This document shows positions 1-8,585 of a stretch of 64,000 bases of DNA, one piece after another. The first letter of the stretch is position 1. Each line of letters starts with the position of its first letter. Source of the DNA: an uncultured Adlercreutzia sp. (GTDB taxonomy: Bacteria; Actinomycetota; Coriobacteriia; Coriobacteriales; Eggerthellaceae). A program made the position numbers and the translations under genes. The stretch spans positions 44,604-108,603 of the forward strand of contig CAJUSP010000011.1 in the NCBI GenBank assembly GCA_910589165.1. The letters are read 5' to 3'. Below the pieces are notes generated by a model, which saw only the letters and a list, made by a program, of their open reading frames with translations, ran no database searches and was not told the DNA's origin.

Positions 1-597
1 GAAGATGGCCGAGGGCACGCGGGAGACGATGGACACGAAGATGATGAGCGACATGCCGTTGCCGATGCCGCGCTGGGTGATGAGCTCGCCCATCCACATG
101 ATGAAGGCGGTGCCGCACACCAGCGTGAACACGATGATGATGTTCGTAAGCGCCTCGGGCACCTCGGTGGAGAACTGCACCCCGTAGGCCGGCGACTTGA
201 ACAGCAGCAGGTAGCCCACCGCGTTGATGAGGCCGAGGCCCAGCGTCAGGTAGCGGGTCACCTGGGTGATCTTGCGACGGCCCGTATCGCCCTCGCGGGC
301 CCAACGGCCCACGGCAGGGATAACGCCCTGCATCAGCTGCATGATGATGGATGCGGTGATGTAGGGCATGATGCCGAGCGAGAACACCGAGAAGTTCGAC
401 AGCGCGCCGCCGGTGAACAGGTCGAGCATGGTCATGGCCACGCCCGTGTCCTGGAAGGCCGTGGCAAACTCGTGGAACGGGATGCCCGGAACCGGCACGT
501 AGGCACCGAAGCGGTAGAGCGCAAGAATCGCCAGGGTGAAGAGGATCTTCTTGCGCAGCTCCGGAACCTTGAATGCGTCAATGATTGAGCTTAGCAA
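1..597 (-). CDS. secY: Protein translocase subunit SecY (partial, N-terminal part)
   Basis: SecY forms the central pore of the SecYEG translocon in the cytoplasmic membrane. The visible 199 residues match the family start (MLSSIIDAFKVPELRKK), followed by the first membrane helices and the plug region (PVPGIPFHEF). The gene runs off the left edge, so the C-terminal half is not seen. The start is a TTG at 597-595 that lies inside the end of rplO, giving a 7-base overlap; no ATG gives a better family N-terminus. It is the last visible gene of the spc operon, in the usual place after rplO. Confidence 0.95.
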   Translation of the reverse strand, partial: MLSSIIDAFKVPELRKKILFTLAILALYRFGAYVPVPGIPFHEFATAFQDTGVAMTMLDLFTGGALSNFSVFSLGIMPYITASIIMQLMQGVIPAVGRWAREGDTGRRKITQVTRYLTLGLGLINAVGYLLLFKSPAYGVQFSTEVPEALTNIIIVFTLVCGTAFIMWMGELITQRGIGNGMSLIIFVSIVSRVPSAIF

Positions 598-1040
598 GGC
601 TCTTCGACCTTTCCTCCGGCCGCCTCGATCTTCGCCTTGGCGGTAGCCGACACTTTATCGACACGCACAGTCAGCGCCTTGGTGAGCTCACCGTCGCCGA
701 GCACCTTCACGAGGGCGTCGGCATGCTTGATGATGCCCTTGGCCTTCAGCGACTCGCCGTCCACCACGTCGCCGGCCTCGAACTTGGCCTCGAGGCGAGA
801 CACGTTCACGGGCAGGTACTCCACGCGGTTGATGTTGCGGAAGCCGGGCAGCTTCGGCAGACGACGGGCGAGCGGGGTCTGGCCACCCTCGAAGCCGGCG
901 CCCTTGCCGCCACCGGCGCGGGACTTCTGGCCGTTCATACCGCGGCCGGCGGTCTTGCCGGTGCCGGAGGCGGGGCCGCGGCCCACGCGCTTGCGGTTCT
1001 TCGTCGAGCCCTCAGCCGGGCGCAAATCCTTGAGTTCCAT
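591..1040 (-). CDS. rplO: 50S ribosomal protein L15
   Basis: L15 is an assembly protein of the large ribosomal subunit. The 149-residue product starts MELKDLRPAEGSTK and has the Gly/Arg-rich N-terminal stretch (KRVGRGPASGTGKTAGRG) typical of L15. The open frame extends 57 codons upstream, but the ATG at 1040 is preceded by AAGGAG at correct spacing and matches the family N-terminus. It overlaps secY and is separated from rpmD by an unusually long 246-base gap that holds a palindromic repeat. Confidence 0.96.
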   Translation of the reverse strand: MELKDLRPAEGSTKNRKRVGRGPASGTGKTAGRGMNGQKSRAGGGKGAGFEGGQTPLARRLPKLPGFRNINRVEYLPVNVSRLEAKFEAGDVVDGESLKAKGIIKHADALVKVLGDGELTKALTVRVDKVSATAKAKIEAAGGKVEEPC

Positions 1041-1137
1041 GTAGGTAAATCTCCTTTTCGCTCTCCGACCAGGTACTTCCTCTTCCCCAGCCGGCGTCGG
1101 CAGCTCGCCGCCGACAAACTTCCTTGTATCATGGCAA

Positions 1138-1163
1138 CGGCGTGCCCCGAAAAAGGCACGCCG
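1138..1163. other. Hairpin in rpmD-rplO gap
   Basis: A 9-bp perfect stem (1138-1146 with 1155-1163) closes an 8-base loop. Read along the minus-strand transcript, the U-rich stretch is in the loop and not after the stem, so it does not look like a normal terminator. It could be an RNA processing or stabilising structure, or part of a leader for rplO-secY. Confidence 0.45.
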
Positions 1164-1194
1164 ATTGTCACTCTGTTTTGAGCCGAAGGCCCCT

Positions 1195-1274
1195 CGTAGG
1201 GCAAGGGCCATGCCCTTGCCGTTTTGCGAGATGCATCCGCTCGAGCGGAAAGGGCATGGCCCTTTCCCTACGGG
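1195..1274. repeat. BIME/REP-like palindromic element, copy 1
   Basis: Two self-complementary arms with cores AAGGGCCATGCCCTT and AAGGGCATGGCCCTT face each other in inverted order. Both outer ends carry the CGTAGGG / CCCTACG boundary. The same composite recurs at 48481-48558 and 53514-53650, with single units at 43514-43602 and 62502-62535. This copy sits 12 bases past the rpmD stop, inside the ribosomal operon. Confidence 0.8.
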
Positions 1275-1286
1275 GTATCCCGCGAA

Positions 1287-1478
1287 CTAGATCTCCTCGA
1301 CGGTGATGAGGTGCTTCACCGTGAAAATCATGCCGCGAACGCACTCGTTGTCGACCTGATCCACCGTGTCGCCGATGTGATGCAGGCCCAGTGCGCGCAG
1401 GGTGCGGCCCTGGTTCGGCTTGCGGCCGATGGGGCTCTTCACCTGGGTCAGGCGCAGCGTCTTCTTTGCCTCAGCCAT
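1287..1478 (-). CDS. rpmD: 50S ribosomal protein L30
   Basis: A 63-residue large-subunit protein beginning MAEAKKTLRLTQVKSPIGRK, a full-length bacterial L30. Its ATG overlaps the rpsE stop by one base (TAATG), which indicates translational coupling. It holds the conserved spc position between rpsE and rplO. A palindromic repeat follows its stop. Confidence 0.95.
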   Translation of the reverse strand: MAEAKKTLRLTQVKSPIGRKPNQGRTLRALGLHHIGDTVDQVDNECVRGMIFTVKHLITVEEI

Positions 1479-2008
1479 TAGTTCTCCTTCCCACCGAACA
1501 TGTGAGCCACGGAAATGCCGCGGCGCTCGGCAACCTCGGTCGGGCTCTCCATGTTCTTGAGACCCTCGGCGGCAGCCTTCACGATGTTCAAGGCGTTGTT
1601 CGTGCCCAGCGACTTGGTGATCACGTTCTGCACACCGGCAAGCTCCATGATGGCGCGGACCGGGCCACCGGCCAGCACGCCGGTACCGGGAACAGCCGGC
1701 TTGATGAGCACGCGGCCGGCACCGAACTCGCCCATGATCTCGTGGGGCACGGTTCCCTCGGCGGTCACCGGCACGGTGAACATGTTCTTCTTGGCGTCTT
1801 CCACGCCCTTCTTGATGGCGGTGGGCACCTCGGCGGACTTGCCCATGCCCACGCCCACGCGGCCGTTGCCGTCGCCGACGACCACGAGCGCGGTCAGCTG
1901 CATACGACGACCGCCCTTGACGGTCTTGGCCACGCGGTTGATGAAGACGACGCGCTCCTGAAGCTCGGGAGCAGCGCTCTCCTGCTGGCGGTTGTTGTTA
2001 CGAGCCAT
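1478..2008 (-). CDS. rpsE: 30S ribosomal protein S5
   Basis: The 176-residue small-subunit protein S5 is involved in decoding fidelity and mRNA helicase activity of the ribosome. The double-stranded-RNA-binding domain is clear (ERVVFINRVAKTVKGGRR, then VVGDGNGRVGVGMGK), as is the C-terminal S5 fold (ELAGVQNVITKSLGTNN). Start MARNNNRQQ. It is coupled to rpmD by the TAATG overlap. Confidence 0.97.
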   Translation of the reverse strand: MARNNNRQQESAAPELQERVVFINRVAKTVKGGRRMQLTALVVVGDGNGRVGVGMGKSAEVPTAIKKGVEDAKKNMFTVPVTAEGTVPHEIMGEFGAGRVLIKPAVPGTGVLAGGPVRAIMELAGVQNVITKSLGTNNALNIVKAAAEGLKNMESPTEVAERRGISVAHMFGGKEN

Positions 2009-2023
2009 AAGCTAAAACTCCTT

Positions 2024-2392
2024 CTAGAATTTCAAACCTGCTTCACGGGCAGCGTCGGCGAGAGCCTTGACGCGTCCGTGATACAGGTGGCCGCCACGGT
2101 CGAACACAACTTCCGTCACGCCATTTTCCTGAGCCAACTTGGAGACGATGGTGCCGAGCTCGGCTGCGCCCTCCACGGTGGCACCCGACTTGCCCGTGGC
2201 CTTGAAGGCCGGGCCCAGGGTGGACACGCCGCAGATGGTGGTGTGGGCCACATCGTCGATGACCTGCGCATAGATGTTGTTGTTAGAGCGCGTCACGCAC
2301 AGGCGCGGACGAGCTGCAGTGCCGGAGATCTTGCCGCGGACGCGACGATGGCGACGGGCGAGACCGGCCTGCTTCTTCTGCTGCTTATTCAT
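2024..2392 (-). CDS. rplR: 50S ribosomal protein L18
   Basis: A 122-residue 5S-rRNA-binding protein. It has the basic N-terminus (RRHRRVRGKISG), RPRLCVTRSNNNIYAQVIDD, and the C-terminal motif FDRGGHLYHGRVKALADAAREAGLKF. Length and order (rplF-rplR-rpsE) are canonical for the spc operon. Confidence 0.97.
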   Translation of the reverse strand: MNKQQKKQAGLARRHRRVRGKISGTAARPRLCVTRSNNNIYAQVIDDVAHTTICGVSTLGPAFKATGKSGATVEGAAELGTIVSKLAQENGVTEVVFDRGGHLYHGRVKALADAAREAGLKF

Positions 2393-2424
2393 AGGTTAAT
2401 CCCTTCAATCAGCTATTCGTAGGC

Positions 2425-2964
2425 TTAGTCTTTGCCGGCCTTGCCAGCCTTGCGGCGGACATGCTCGCCCTCGTAGCGAATGCCCTTGCCCTTGTAGGGC
2501 TCCGGCTTGCGCCACTTGCGGATGTTCGCGGCAACCTGGCCGACCGCTTCCTTGGAAGGACCGGACACGATGATCTCGGTCTGCGAGGGCACCTCGAAGG
2601 TGATGCCCTCGGGGGCCTCCACCAGCACCGGGTGCGAGAAGCCGAGCTGCATCTCCAGGTCCTTGCCCTTCAGAGCCGCACGATAGCCGACGCCGACGAG
2701 CTGCAGCTTCTTGGAGAAGCCCTGGGAGACGCCCTCCACCATGTTGTGGATGAGCGTGCGGGTGAGGCCGTGGAAGGCCTTCGACTCGCGGGTGTCGTCG
2801 GGACGGGTGACGATAATCTCATCGCCGTCGCGGGTGATGGTCATAGACGGCTGGAACGTGCGGGTGAGCTCGCCCTTGGGGCCCTTCACCGTCACGGTGT
2901 TGCCGTCGATGGTCACATCGACGCCGGCAGGAACGGCGATAGGCATCTTACCGATACGAGACAT
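2425..2964 (-). CDS. rplF: 50S ribosomal protein L6
   Basis: A 179-residue protein of the large subunit near the factor-binding site. It starts MSRIGKMPIAVPAGV and ends with the L6 signature region (RKWRKPEPYKGKGIRYEGE). The frame is open 22 codons further upstream into the rpsH end, but the ATG at 2964 gives the family N-terminus and follows a GGAAGGAA Shine-Dalgarno. Confidence 0.97.
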   Translation of the reverse strand: MSRIGKMPIAVPAGVDVTIDGNTVTVKGPKGELTRTFQPSMTITRDGDEIIVTRPDDTRESKAFHGLTRTLIHNMVEGVSQGFSKKLQLVGVGYRAALKGKDLEMQLGFSHPVLVEAPEGITFEVPSQTEIIVSGPSKEAVGQVAANIRKWRKPEPYKGKGIRYEGEHVRRKAGKAGKD

Positions 2965-2980
2965 AAGATTCCTTCCTTTC

Positions 2981-3379
2981 CTACCACAGATAGGCGATGA
3001 CCTCGCCACCGATGCCCTCTTTGCGGGCATCGCGGTCGGTCATGACGCCGCGACTGGTCGAGATGATTGCCGTGCCGAGGCCGCCGAGCACGCGGGGCAG
3101 ATCGTCCTTGCCGGCATAGATGCGCAGACCCGGCTTGGAGATGCGCTTGATGCCGCGGATGGTCTTGGCCTTCTTCGGGCCGTACTTGAGGGTGATCTCA
3201 AGGGTGCCGCAGGGCTCGCCGTCGATCACATCGTAGCGCTGGATGTAGCCTTCCTGCTCCATGATGCGAACGATCTCGACGAGCTTCTTGCTCGTCGGCA
3301 TGGACACGGTGTCCTTGCCGGCAGACTGGGCGTTACGCACGCGCGTAAGCATGTCTGCGATGGGGTCGGTCATTGTCAT
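2981..3379 (-). CDS. rpsH: 30S ribosomal protein S8
   Basis: A 132-residue primary 16S-rRNA-binding protein; in E. coli it is also the translational repressor of the spc operon. It starts MTMTDPIADMLTRVRNA and ends in the conserved RNA-binding motif STSRGVMTDRDARKEGIGGE. ATG 3379 is preferred over 3373 because AGGAG lies 9 bases before it. Whether S8 autoregulates here is unknown, but the rplE leader of the same unit is structured. Confidence 0.97.
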   Translation of the reverse strand: MTMTDPIADMLTRVRNAQSAGKDTVSMPTSKKLVEIVRIMEQEGYIQRYDVIDGEPCGTLEITLKYGPKKAKTIRGIKRISKPGLRIYAGKDDLPRVLGGLGTAIISTSRGVMTDRDARKEGIGGEVIAYLW

Positions 3380-3482
3380 GTTTGGTTTCTCCTTTGATCC
3401 GTGATGAACCGTGCGTTCGGTTCGTCGGCGCCCATAGCGCCTCCGCCTTTAACGCCGGCACACCCGCGTGTACCTTGAATTC

Positions 3483-3668
3483 CTACCAGGAAGCCTTGGT
3501 CACGCCGGGCAGCTCGCCTTTGTTAGCCAACTCACGCACGCAAATGCGGCACAGGCCGAACTTGCGATAGTAGGCGCGGGGACGTCCGCAACGCGTGCAG
3601 CGGTTATGCTGACGGGTCGAGAACTTCGGCTCGCGCTTGGCTTTGGCGATCATCGATTTCTTAGCCAT
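3483..3668 (-). CDS. rpsZ: 30S ribosomal protein S14 type Z
   Basis: A 61-residue zinc-binding form of S14. The zinc ligands are the pairs in CTRCGRPR and CRICVRELA. This short type (also called rpsN or rpsN1) is usual in Actinobacteria and Firmicutes in this operon position between rplE and rpsH. Flanking gaps of about 100 bases on each side show no clear site. Confidence 0.96.
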   Translation of the reverse strand: MAKKSMIAKAKREPKFSTRQHNRCTRCGRPRAYYRKFGLCRICVRELANKGELPGVTKASW

Positions 3669-3764
3669 GCATGTCCTTCTTTCTTATTATCCAGGCCCGC
3701 AACCTTTCCGTGCAGGCCTAAATACCGAGGTTACGCGACGCAGCGCCGAGAGGCGCCGGTCGTT

Positions 3765-4316
3765 TTACTTGCTCTTGAACGGGAAGCCCAGCGCCGAAAG
3801 CAGCGCGAAGGCCGGCTCGTTGGCACCGGCGTTGGTCACGAACGTGATGTCCATGCCGCGGGTGCGGTCGATCTTGTCGTACTCGATCTCGGGGAAGATC
3901 AGCTGCTCGGTGATGCCGAGCGTGTAGTTGCCGCGGCCGTCGAAGCTCTTCGGCGAGATGCCGCGGAAGTCGCGGACGCGGGGCAGGGCGGTGGCCAGCA
4001 GGCGATCGAGGAACTCCCACATGCGGTCGCCGCGCAGGGTCACCTTGCAGCCGATGGCCTGGCCCTCGCGGACATGGAAGCCGGCGATGGACTTCTTGGC
4101 GCGGGTGACGCAGGGGGCCTGACCGGTGATGATGCGCATGTCGTTCATGGCGGCATCGAGCAGCTTGGAGTCGCCAGCGGCGGCACCAACGCCCATGTTC
4201 ACCACGATCTTCTCGAGCTTCGGCACGCAGTTGATATTCTCGATGCCGAGCTGCTCGACCAGAGCGGGCACGATCTCCTCTTTGTACTTGACCTTAAGAC
4301 GGGGGGTCTCAGCCAT
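3765..4316 (-). CDS. rplE: 50S ribosomal protein L5
   Basis: A 183-residue protein that binds 5S rRNA and contacts the P-site tRNA. It has the family features VVNMGVGAA near the N-terminus and RDFRGISPKSFDGRGNYTLGI in the centre. It is the first gene of a second transcription unit: a terminator, a promoter and two leader hairpins separate it from rplX, which is a less common break in this operon. Confidence 0.97.
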   Translation of the reverse strand: MAETPRLKVKYKEEIVPALVEQLGIENINCVPKLEKIVVNMGVGAAAGDSKLLDAAMNDMRIITGQAPCVTRAKKSIAGFHVREGQAIGCKVTLRGDRMWEFLDRLLATALPRVRDFRGISPKSFDGRGNYTLGITEQLIFPEIEYDKIDRTRGMDITFVTNAGANEPAFALLSALGFPFKSK

Positions 4317-4345
4317 GCTTTACTACCTTTCTTCGATGGATTAAA

Positions 4346-4386
4346 CACCGGATTTCCGACCCGGTGTCCCTGGGACCTTCCCAGGG
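4346..4386 (-). promoter_or_regulatory. Two tandem hairpins in the rplE leader
   Basis: Upstream of rplE are two adjacent stems: CACCGG/CCGGTG (4346-4351 with 4361-4366) and a perfect 8-bp stem CCCTGGGA/TCCCAGGG (4368-4375 with 4379-4386). They lie between a predicted promoter and the rplE start, as expected for a ribosomal-protein autoregulatory leader. In E. coli S8 binds near the rplE start. The ligand here, if any, is inferred only by position. Confidence 0.45.
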
Positions 4387-4413
4387 CCATAGCGCTTGAG
4401 CGCGCGATTGGAC

Positions 4414-4442
4414 ATTGTCCCACAAACGCGGGGCTATTCCAA
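4414..4442 (-). promoter_or_regulatory. Predicted promoter for rplE operon
   Basis: On the minus strand TTGGAA (4442-4437) is separated by exactly 17 bases from GACAAT (4419-4414). It sits directly after a strong terminator for the preceding genes and about 100 bases before rplE, so it plausibly drives rplE to secY. Confidence 0.5.
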
Positions 4443-4443
4443 G

Positions 4444-4480
4444 CAAAAACCGCCTGCTACACAAATTCGGTAGCAGGCGG
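4444..4480 (-). terminator. Intrinsic terminator after rplX
   Basis: A perfect 11-bp stem CCGCCTGCTAC/GTAGCAGGCGG (4450-4460 with 4470-4480) with a 9-base loop. On the minus strand it is followed at once by TTTTTGC. It begins 16 bases after the rplX stop, so it ends the rplB-to-rplX unit inside what is usually one continuous spc operon. Confidence 0.85.
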
Positions 4481-4496
4481 CTTTCAGCGGAGCAAT

Positions 4497-4829
4497 TTAC
4501 TCGGCAGCAGGGATGTCCTTGCCGCACTTCTTGCACACGCGGACGAGCTTGCCCTCGTCGCGGCGACGGGCCACGCGGGTGGCCTCGTTGCAGTTGGGGC
4601 ACACGAGCATCACGTTGGACACGTGAATGGGGGCCTCAACCGTGGAAATGCCGCCCTGGGGGTTCTGCTGGGTGGGGCGCATGGCCTTCTTGACCATGTT
4701 CACCTTCTCGACCACCACGCGGGACTTCTCGGGAACCGAGCGCAGCACCTTGCCGGTCTTGCCGCGGTCCTTGCCGGAGATCACCTTGACGGTGTCGCCC
4801 TTGCGGATCGTCATCTTGTTCTGAGCCAT
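4497..4829 (-). CDS. rplX: 50S ribosomal protein L24
   Basis: A 110-residue assembly-initiator protein of the large subunit. It has the KOW motif (KGDTVKVISGKDRGKTGKVL) and NMVKKAMRPTQQNPQGGI. The C-terminal part holds a four-cysteine zinc-ribbon-like pair (CPNC and CKKC) seen in many Gram-positive L24 proteins. It is the last gene before the terminator at 4444-4480. Confidence 0.97.
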   Translation of the reverse strand: MAQNKMTIRKGDTVKVISGKDRGKTGKVLRSVPEKSRVVVEKVNMVKKAMRPTQQNPQGGISTVEAPIHVSNVMLVCPNCNEATRVARRRDEGKLVRVCKKCGKDIPAAE

Positions 4830-4842
4830 TCTGACACCTCCC

Positions 4843-5211
4843 CTACAGCGTTTCCGGTGCCAGAGACACGATCTTCATGTACTTCTTGTCGCGCAGCTCG
4901 CGGGCGACGGGCCCGAAGATACGGGTGCCGCGGGGCGAGCCGTCGTTGTTGATGAGCACGGCGGCGTTCTGATCGAAACGGATGTAGGAGCCGTCGGGAC
5001 GACGGACTTCCTTCTTCACGCGCACGATCACGCAACGCACGACCTCGCCCTTCTTCACGTTGCCGTTGGGCATCGCTTCCTTGACGGAGCAGATGATCAC
5101 GTCACCGAGGCCCGCGTAACGGCGCTTCGAGCCGCCCAGGACCTTGATGCACTGCACCTTGCGAGCGCCGGAGTTGTCGGCCACGGCGAGCATGGATTGC
5201 ATCTGAATCAT
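4843..5211 (-). CDS. rplN: 50S ribosomal protein L14
   Basis: A full-length 122-residue L14, part of an intersubunit bridge. It has MLAVADNSGARKVQCIKVLGG at the N-terminus, RPDGSYIRFDQNAAVLINNDGSPRGTRIFGPVAREL in the middle and MKIVSLAPETL at the end. In E. coli rplN starts the spc operon, but here it lies within the rplB-rplX unit. Confidence 0.97.
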   Translation of the reverse strand: MIQMQSMLAVADNSGARKVQCIKVLGGSKRRYAGLGDVIICSVKEAMPNGNVKKGEVVRCVIVRVKKEVRRPDGSYIRFDQNAAVLINNDGSPRGTRIFGPVARELRDKKYMKIVSLAPETL

Positions 5212-5257
5212 GTGATGTTCCTACTTTCCTTAACAATAGCTTGGCACGAGGCGCAAA

Positions 5258-5518
5258 CTATTTGGCCTTCTCGACGATCTTCAGCAGACGCCAGCGCTTC
5301 ATCTTGGACAGCGGGCGCGTCTCCATGATCTGAACGGTGTCGCCGATGCCGGCTTCGTTGTTCTCGTCATGGGCATGGAACTTCTTGGTGGTGGTGATCA
5401 TCTTCTTGTAGATGGGGTGGGGCTTGCGCTCCTCCACCTTCACCACGATGGTCTTGTCGTTGGTGTCGCTGACCACGACACCCTGACGAACTTTACGCAG
5501 ATTGCGCTCTTCAGTCAT
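5258..5518 (-). CDS. rpsQ: 30S ribosomal protein S17
   Basis: An 86-residue primary 16S-rRNA-binding protein with the OB-fold features RQGVVVSDTNDKTIVVKVE and DTVQIMETRPLSKMKRWRL. Start MTEERNLRK. Canonical order rpmC-rpsQ-rplN. Confidence 0.96.
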   Translation of the reverse strand: MTEERNLRKVRQGVVVSDTNDKTIVVKVEERKPHPIYKKMITTTKKFHAHDENNEAGIGDTVQIMETRPLSKMKRWRLLKIVEKAK

Positions 5519-5540
5519 AATCTTTGCACCTTTCTTGAAA

Positions 5541-5735
5541 CTACGCGCTCAGCTCGCGAGCACGCATCTCAGTCTGGATGCGCGCGATGTCCTTCTTAAC
5601 CTGCTTCACACGGGCGGTGTTGTCCAGCTGGCTGGTGGCCATCTGGAAGCGAAGGTTGAACAGCTCGGCGCGAGCCTCCTTCAGCTTCACCTGCAGGTCT
5701 TCGGCAGAAAGTTCACGAATCTCTGCTGCTTTCAT
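5541..5735 (-). CDS. rpmC: 50S ribosomal protein L29
   Basis: A 64-residue L29 located at the polypeptide exit tunnel, where trigger factor docks. Its family signature is AELFNLRFQMATSQLDN. The ATG overlaps the rplP stop by one base (TAATG), indicating translational coupling. Confidence 0.96.
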   Translation of the reverse strand: MKAAEIRELSAEDLQVKLKEARAELFNLRFQMATSQLDNTARVKQVKKDIARIQTEMRARELSA

Positions 5736-6157
5736 TATGCCTGCCCCTCCGTTTCACGAGTGACGATCTTGCACTTGATGGGCAGCTTGTTGATAGCCAG
5801 ACGCAGAGCCTCGCGGGCGGTCTCGTCGTCCACACCGGCGATCTCGAACATGATGCGGCCCGGCTTCACGACGGCTACCCAGCCCTCGGGATTACCCTTA
5901 CCGGAGCCCATGCGGGTCTCGGCGGGCTTAGACGTAATGGGCTTGTCGGGGAAGATCGTGATCCACACCTTGCCGCCACGCTTCATGTGACGGGTCATGG
6001 CGATACGAGCTGCCTCGATCTGACGGTTGGTGATCCAGTGAGCCTCGAGGGCCTGGATGCCATACTCGCCGTGGTTCAGACGGGTGCCACCTTTGGCCTT
6101 GCCCTTCATGGAACCACGCTGCACCTTGCGGTGCTTTACGCGCTTAGGTACGAGCAT
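5735..6157 (-). CDS. rplP: 50S ribosomal protein L16
   Basis: A 140-residue large-subunit protein near the peptidyl-transferase centre. It starts MLVPKRVKHRKVQRG and shows TRHMKRGGKVWITIFPDKP and ETRMGSGKGNPEGWVAVVKP. It is directly adjacent to rpsC. Confidence 0.97.
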   Translation of the reverse strand: MLVPKRVKHRKVQRGSMKGKAKGGTRLNHGEYGIQALEAHWITNRQIEAARIAMTRHMKRGGKVWITIFPDKPITSKPAETRMGSGKGNPEGWVAVVKPGRIMFEIAGVDDETAREALRLAINKLPIKCKIVTRETEGQA

Positions 6158-6871
6158 TTACTTGTCACCCCTCTCGCGGCGATCGTTACGACGGGAACGG
6201 TTCGGGCGGGAAGAGCCCTCGAGCGCGGGCTGGGGAGCCTTCTGGCCCGGCAGCACCTCGCCGTGGTACACCCACACCTGCACGCCGATGGAACCCATGG
6301 TGGTGGCGGCGGTGGCGAAGCCGTAGTCGATCTTCGCGCGGAGGGTGTGCAGCGGCACGCGACCCTCGCGGTACCACTCGCGGCGGCTCATCTCGGCGCC
6401 GCCCAGACGGCCGGAGCACTGGATACGGATACCCTTGGCACCGGACTTCATGGCCGACTGCACGGCCTTGCGCATGGCGCGACGGAAGGCCACGCGGCCC
6501 TCGAGCTGCTCGGCCACGGACTGGGCGATCAGCTCGGCGTCGAGCTCGGGACGCTTCACTTCCACAACGTCGATGGACACAGGACCATTGGCCACCTTCT
6601 CCAGCGACTTGCGCAGGGCGTCGATCTCGGCGCCCTTCTTGCCGATCACCACGCCGGGACGGGCGGTGGTGATGGTGACCTTGATCTTGTCGCCGGCGCG
6701 CTCGATATCAATGCGAGACACAGAGGCACGGGCGAGCTTCTTGTCGAGGAACTTGCGGATGGCAAGGTCGTTCTCGAGCGTGGCGGCGTAGTCCTTGCCG
6801 GCGTACCAGCGGCTGCGCCAATCCTCGGTAATACCGAGGCGGAATCCGGTAGGGCTTACTTTCTGACCCAT
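6158..6871 (-). CDS. rpsC: 30S ribosomal protein S3
   Basis: A 237-residue protein of the mRNA entry channel. It starts MGQKVSPTGFRLGITEDW. The KH domain is present with the GxxG-type loop (RPGVVIGKKGAEIDALRK), followed by the C-terminal domain (GRLGGAEMSRREWYREGRVPLHT). The open frame goes 11 codons further, but the ATG at 6871 gives the family start, 4 bases after the rplV stop. The C-terminus is a basic tail. Confidence 0.97.
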   Translation of the reverse strand: MGQKVSPTGFRLGITEDWRSRWYAGKDYAATLENDLAIRKFLDKKLARASVSRIDIERAGDKIKVTITTARPGVVIGKKGAEIDALRKSLEKVANGPVSIDVVEVKRPELDAELIAQSVAEQLEGRVAFRRAMRKAVQSAMKSGAKGIRIQCSGRLGGAEMSRREWYREGRVPLHTLRAKIDYGFATAATTMGSIGVQVWVYHGEVLPGQKAPQPALEGSSRPNRSRRNDRRERGDK

Positions 6872-6875
6872 GGAT

Positions 6876-7217
6876 TTATGCCTCCTCTCGGGGTGCGACG
6901 ACAATGGTGATGTGGCACGTGCGCTTGTTGATGCGCGACGCGGAGCCCTTGGCGCGGGGACGAATGCGCTTCAGGGTGGGGCCTTCGTCGACGTAGGCGG
7001 CCTTCACGACCAGGTTGTCGCCACGAAGGTGGTTGTTGTGCTCGGCGTTGGCCACAGCGGAGTTCAGCGTCTTGGCGACGGTCTCGGCGGCGGCGCGCTC
7101 GCAGAAGGCCAGGATCTCGCGGGCCTGGGTGACGGACTTGCCGCGAACCAGGTCGACCACGATGCGGGCCTTGCGGGGAGCGATACGGACGTAACGCGAT
7201 ACAGCCTTAGTTTCCAT
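6876..7217 (-). CDS. rplV: 50S ribosomal protein L22
   Basis: A 113-residue protein whose beta-hairpin lines the nascent-chain tunnel. It has RYVRIAPRKARIVVDLVRGK near the N-terminus and a typical end (GSASRINKRTCHITIVV). There is no insertion in the loop region associated with macrolide resistance that I can recognise. Canonical position between rpsS and rpsC. Confidence 0.97.
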   Translation of the reverse strand: METKAVSRYVRIAPRKARIVVDLVRGKSVTQAREILAFCERAAAETVAKTLNSAVANAEHNNHLRGDNLVVKAAYVDEGPTLKRIRPRAKGSASRINKRTCHITIVVAPREEA

Positions 7218-7229
7218 TATTCACCCGTC

Positions 7230-7502
7230 CTATCGCTTCTTCTTGTCGGCGGCGTGACCCTTGAAGGTACGCGTGGGGCTAAACTCGCCCAGCTTGTGGC
7301 CGACCATAGACTCGGTAACATAGACCGGCACGTGCTTGCGGCCGTCGTACACGGCGATGGTGTGGCCCACCATTTCCGGGAAGATGGTGCTGGCGCGCGA
7401 CCAGGTCTTGATGACGTTCTTTTCGCCAGCCGCATTCATTGCCTCGATACGGGCAAGCAGGCGCGGCTCTACGAAAGGACCCTTTTTCAAACTTCTGCTC
7501 AC
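7230..7502 (-). CDS. rpsS: 30S ribosomal protein S19
   Basis: A 90-residue small-subunit head protein starting MSRSLKKGPFVEPRLL, with RASTIFPEMVGHTIAVYDGR and MVGHKLGEFSPTRTFKGHA. Complete and canonical. Confidence 0.97.
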   Translation of the reverse strand: MSRSLKKGPFVEPRLLARIEAMNAAGEKNVIKTWSRASTIFPEMVGHTIAVYDGRKHVPVYVTESMVGHKLGEFSPTRTFKGHAADKKKR

Positions 7503-7522
7503 TTAAGACTCCTTCTATTCCG

Positions 7523-8353
<831 letters not shown>

Positions 8354-8580
8354 AGTAACAACCTTTCTTCTTCGGACTCATCTTCGAACGCGCTGGTAAC
8401 GGCAGCGCGGACGGCGAATCGTCCCTTACTTCGGATGCCCGCTCGCGCGCCTCTCCGCACACCGGGTATCCCCTACGGTTAGTGGCGAAGGCGATTGCCG
8501 TATCGGCGCAGATGGAGGCTCTACGCTGCGACGCCGTCTTGCCACGCGTCCGGGTGTATCCATAGGCACACAGACGCAAA
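8354..8580 (-). promoter_or_regulatory. Long 5' leader of rplB operon
   Basis: About 225 bases separate the predicted transcription start from the rplB ATG, with no convincing gene. The leader is GC-rich and could fold. Because the break in the S10 operon lies here, this leader replaces the usual rplW-rplB junction. A regulatory role is inferred only from length and position. Confidence 0.4.
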
Positions 8581-8585
8581 GAAGC

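Noticed and set aside
585..1181. Long plus-strand open frames opposite ribosomal proteins (also at 1391-2422, 3468-4952, 26858-28624)
   Set aside because: They are antisense shadows produced by high GC codon bias; the minus-strand frames are clear ribosomal proteins and EF-G.
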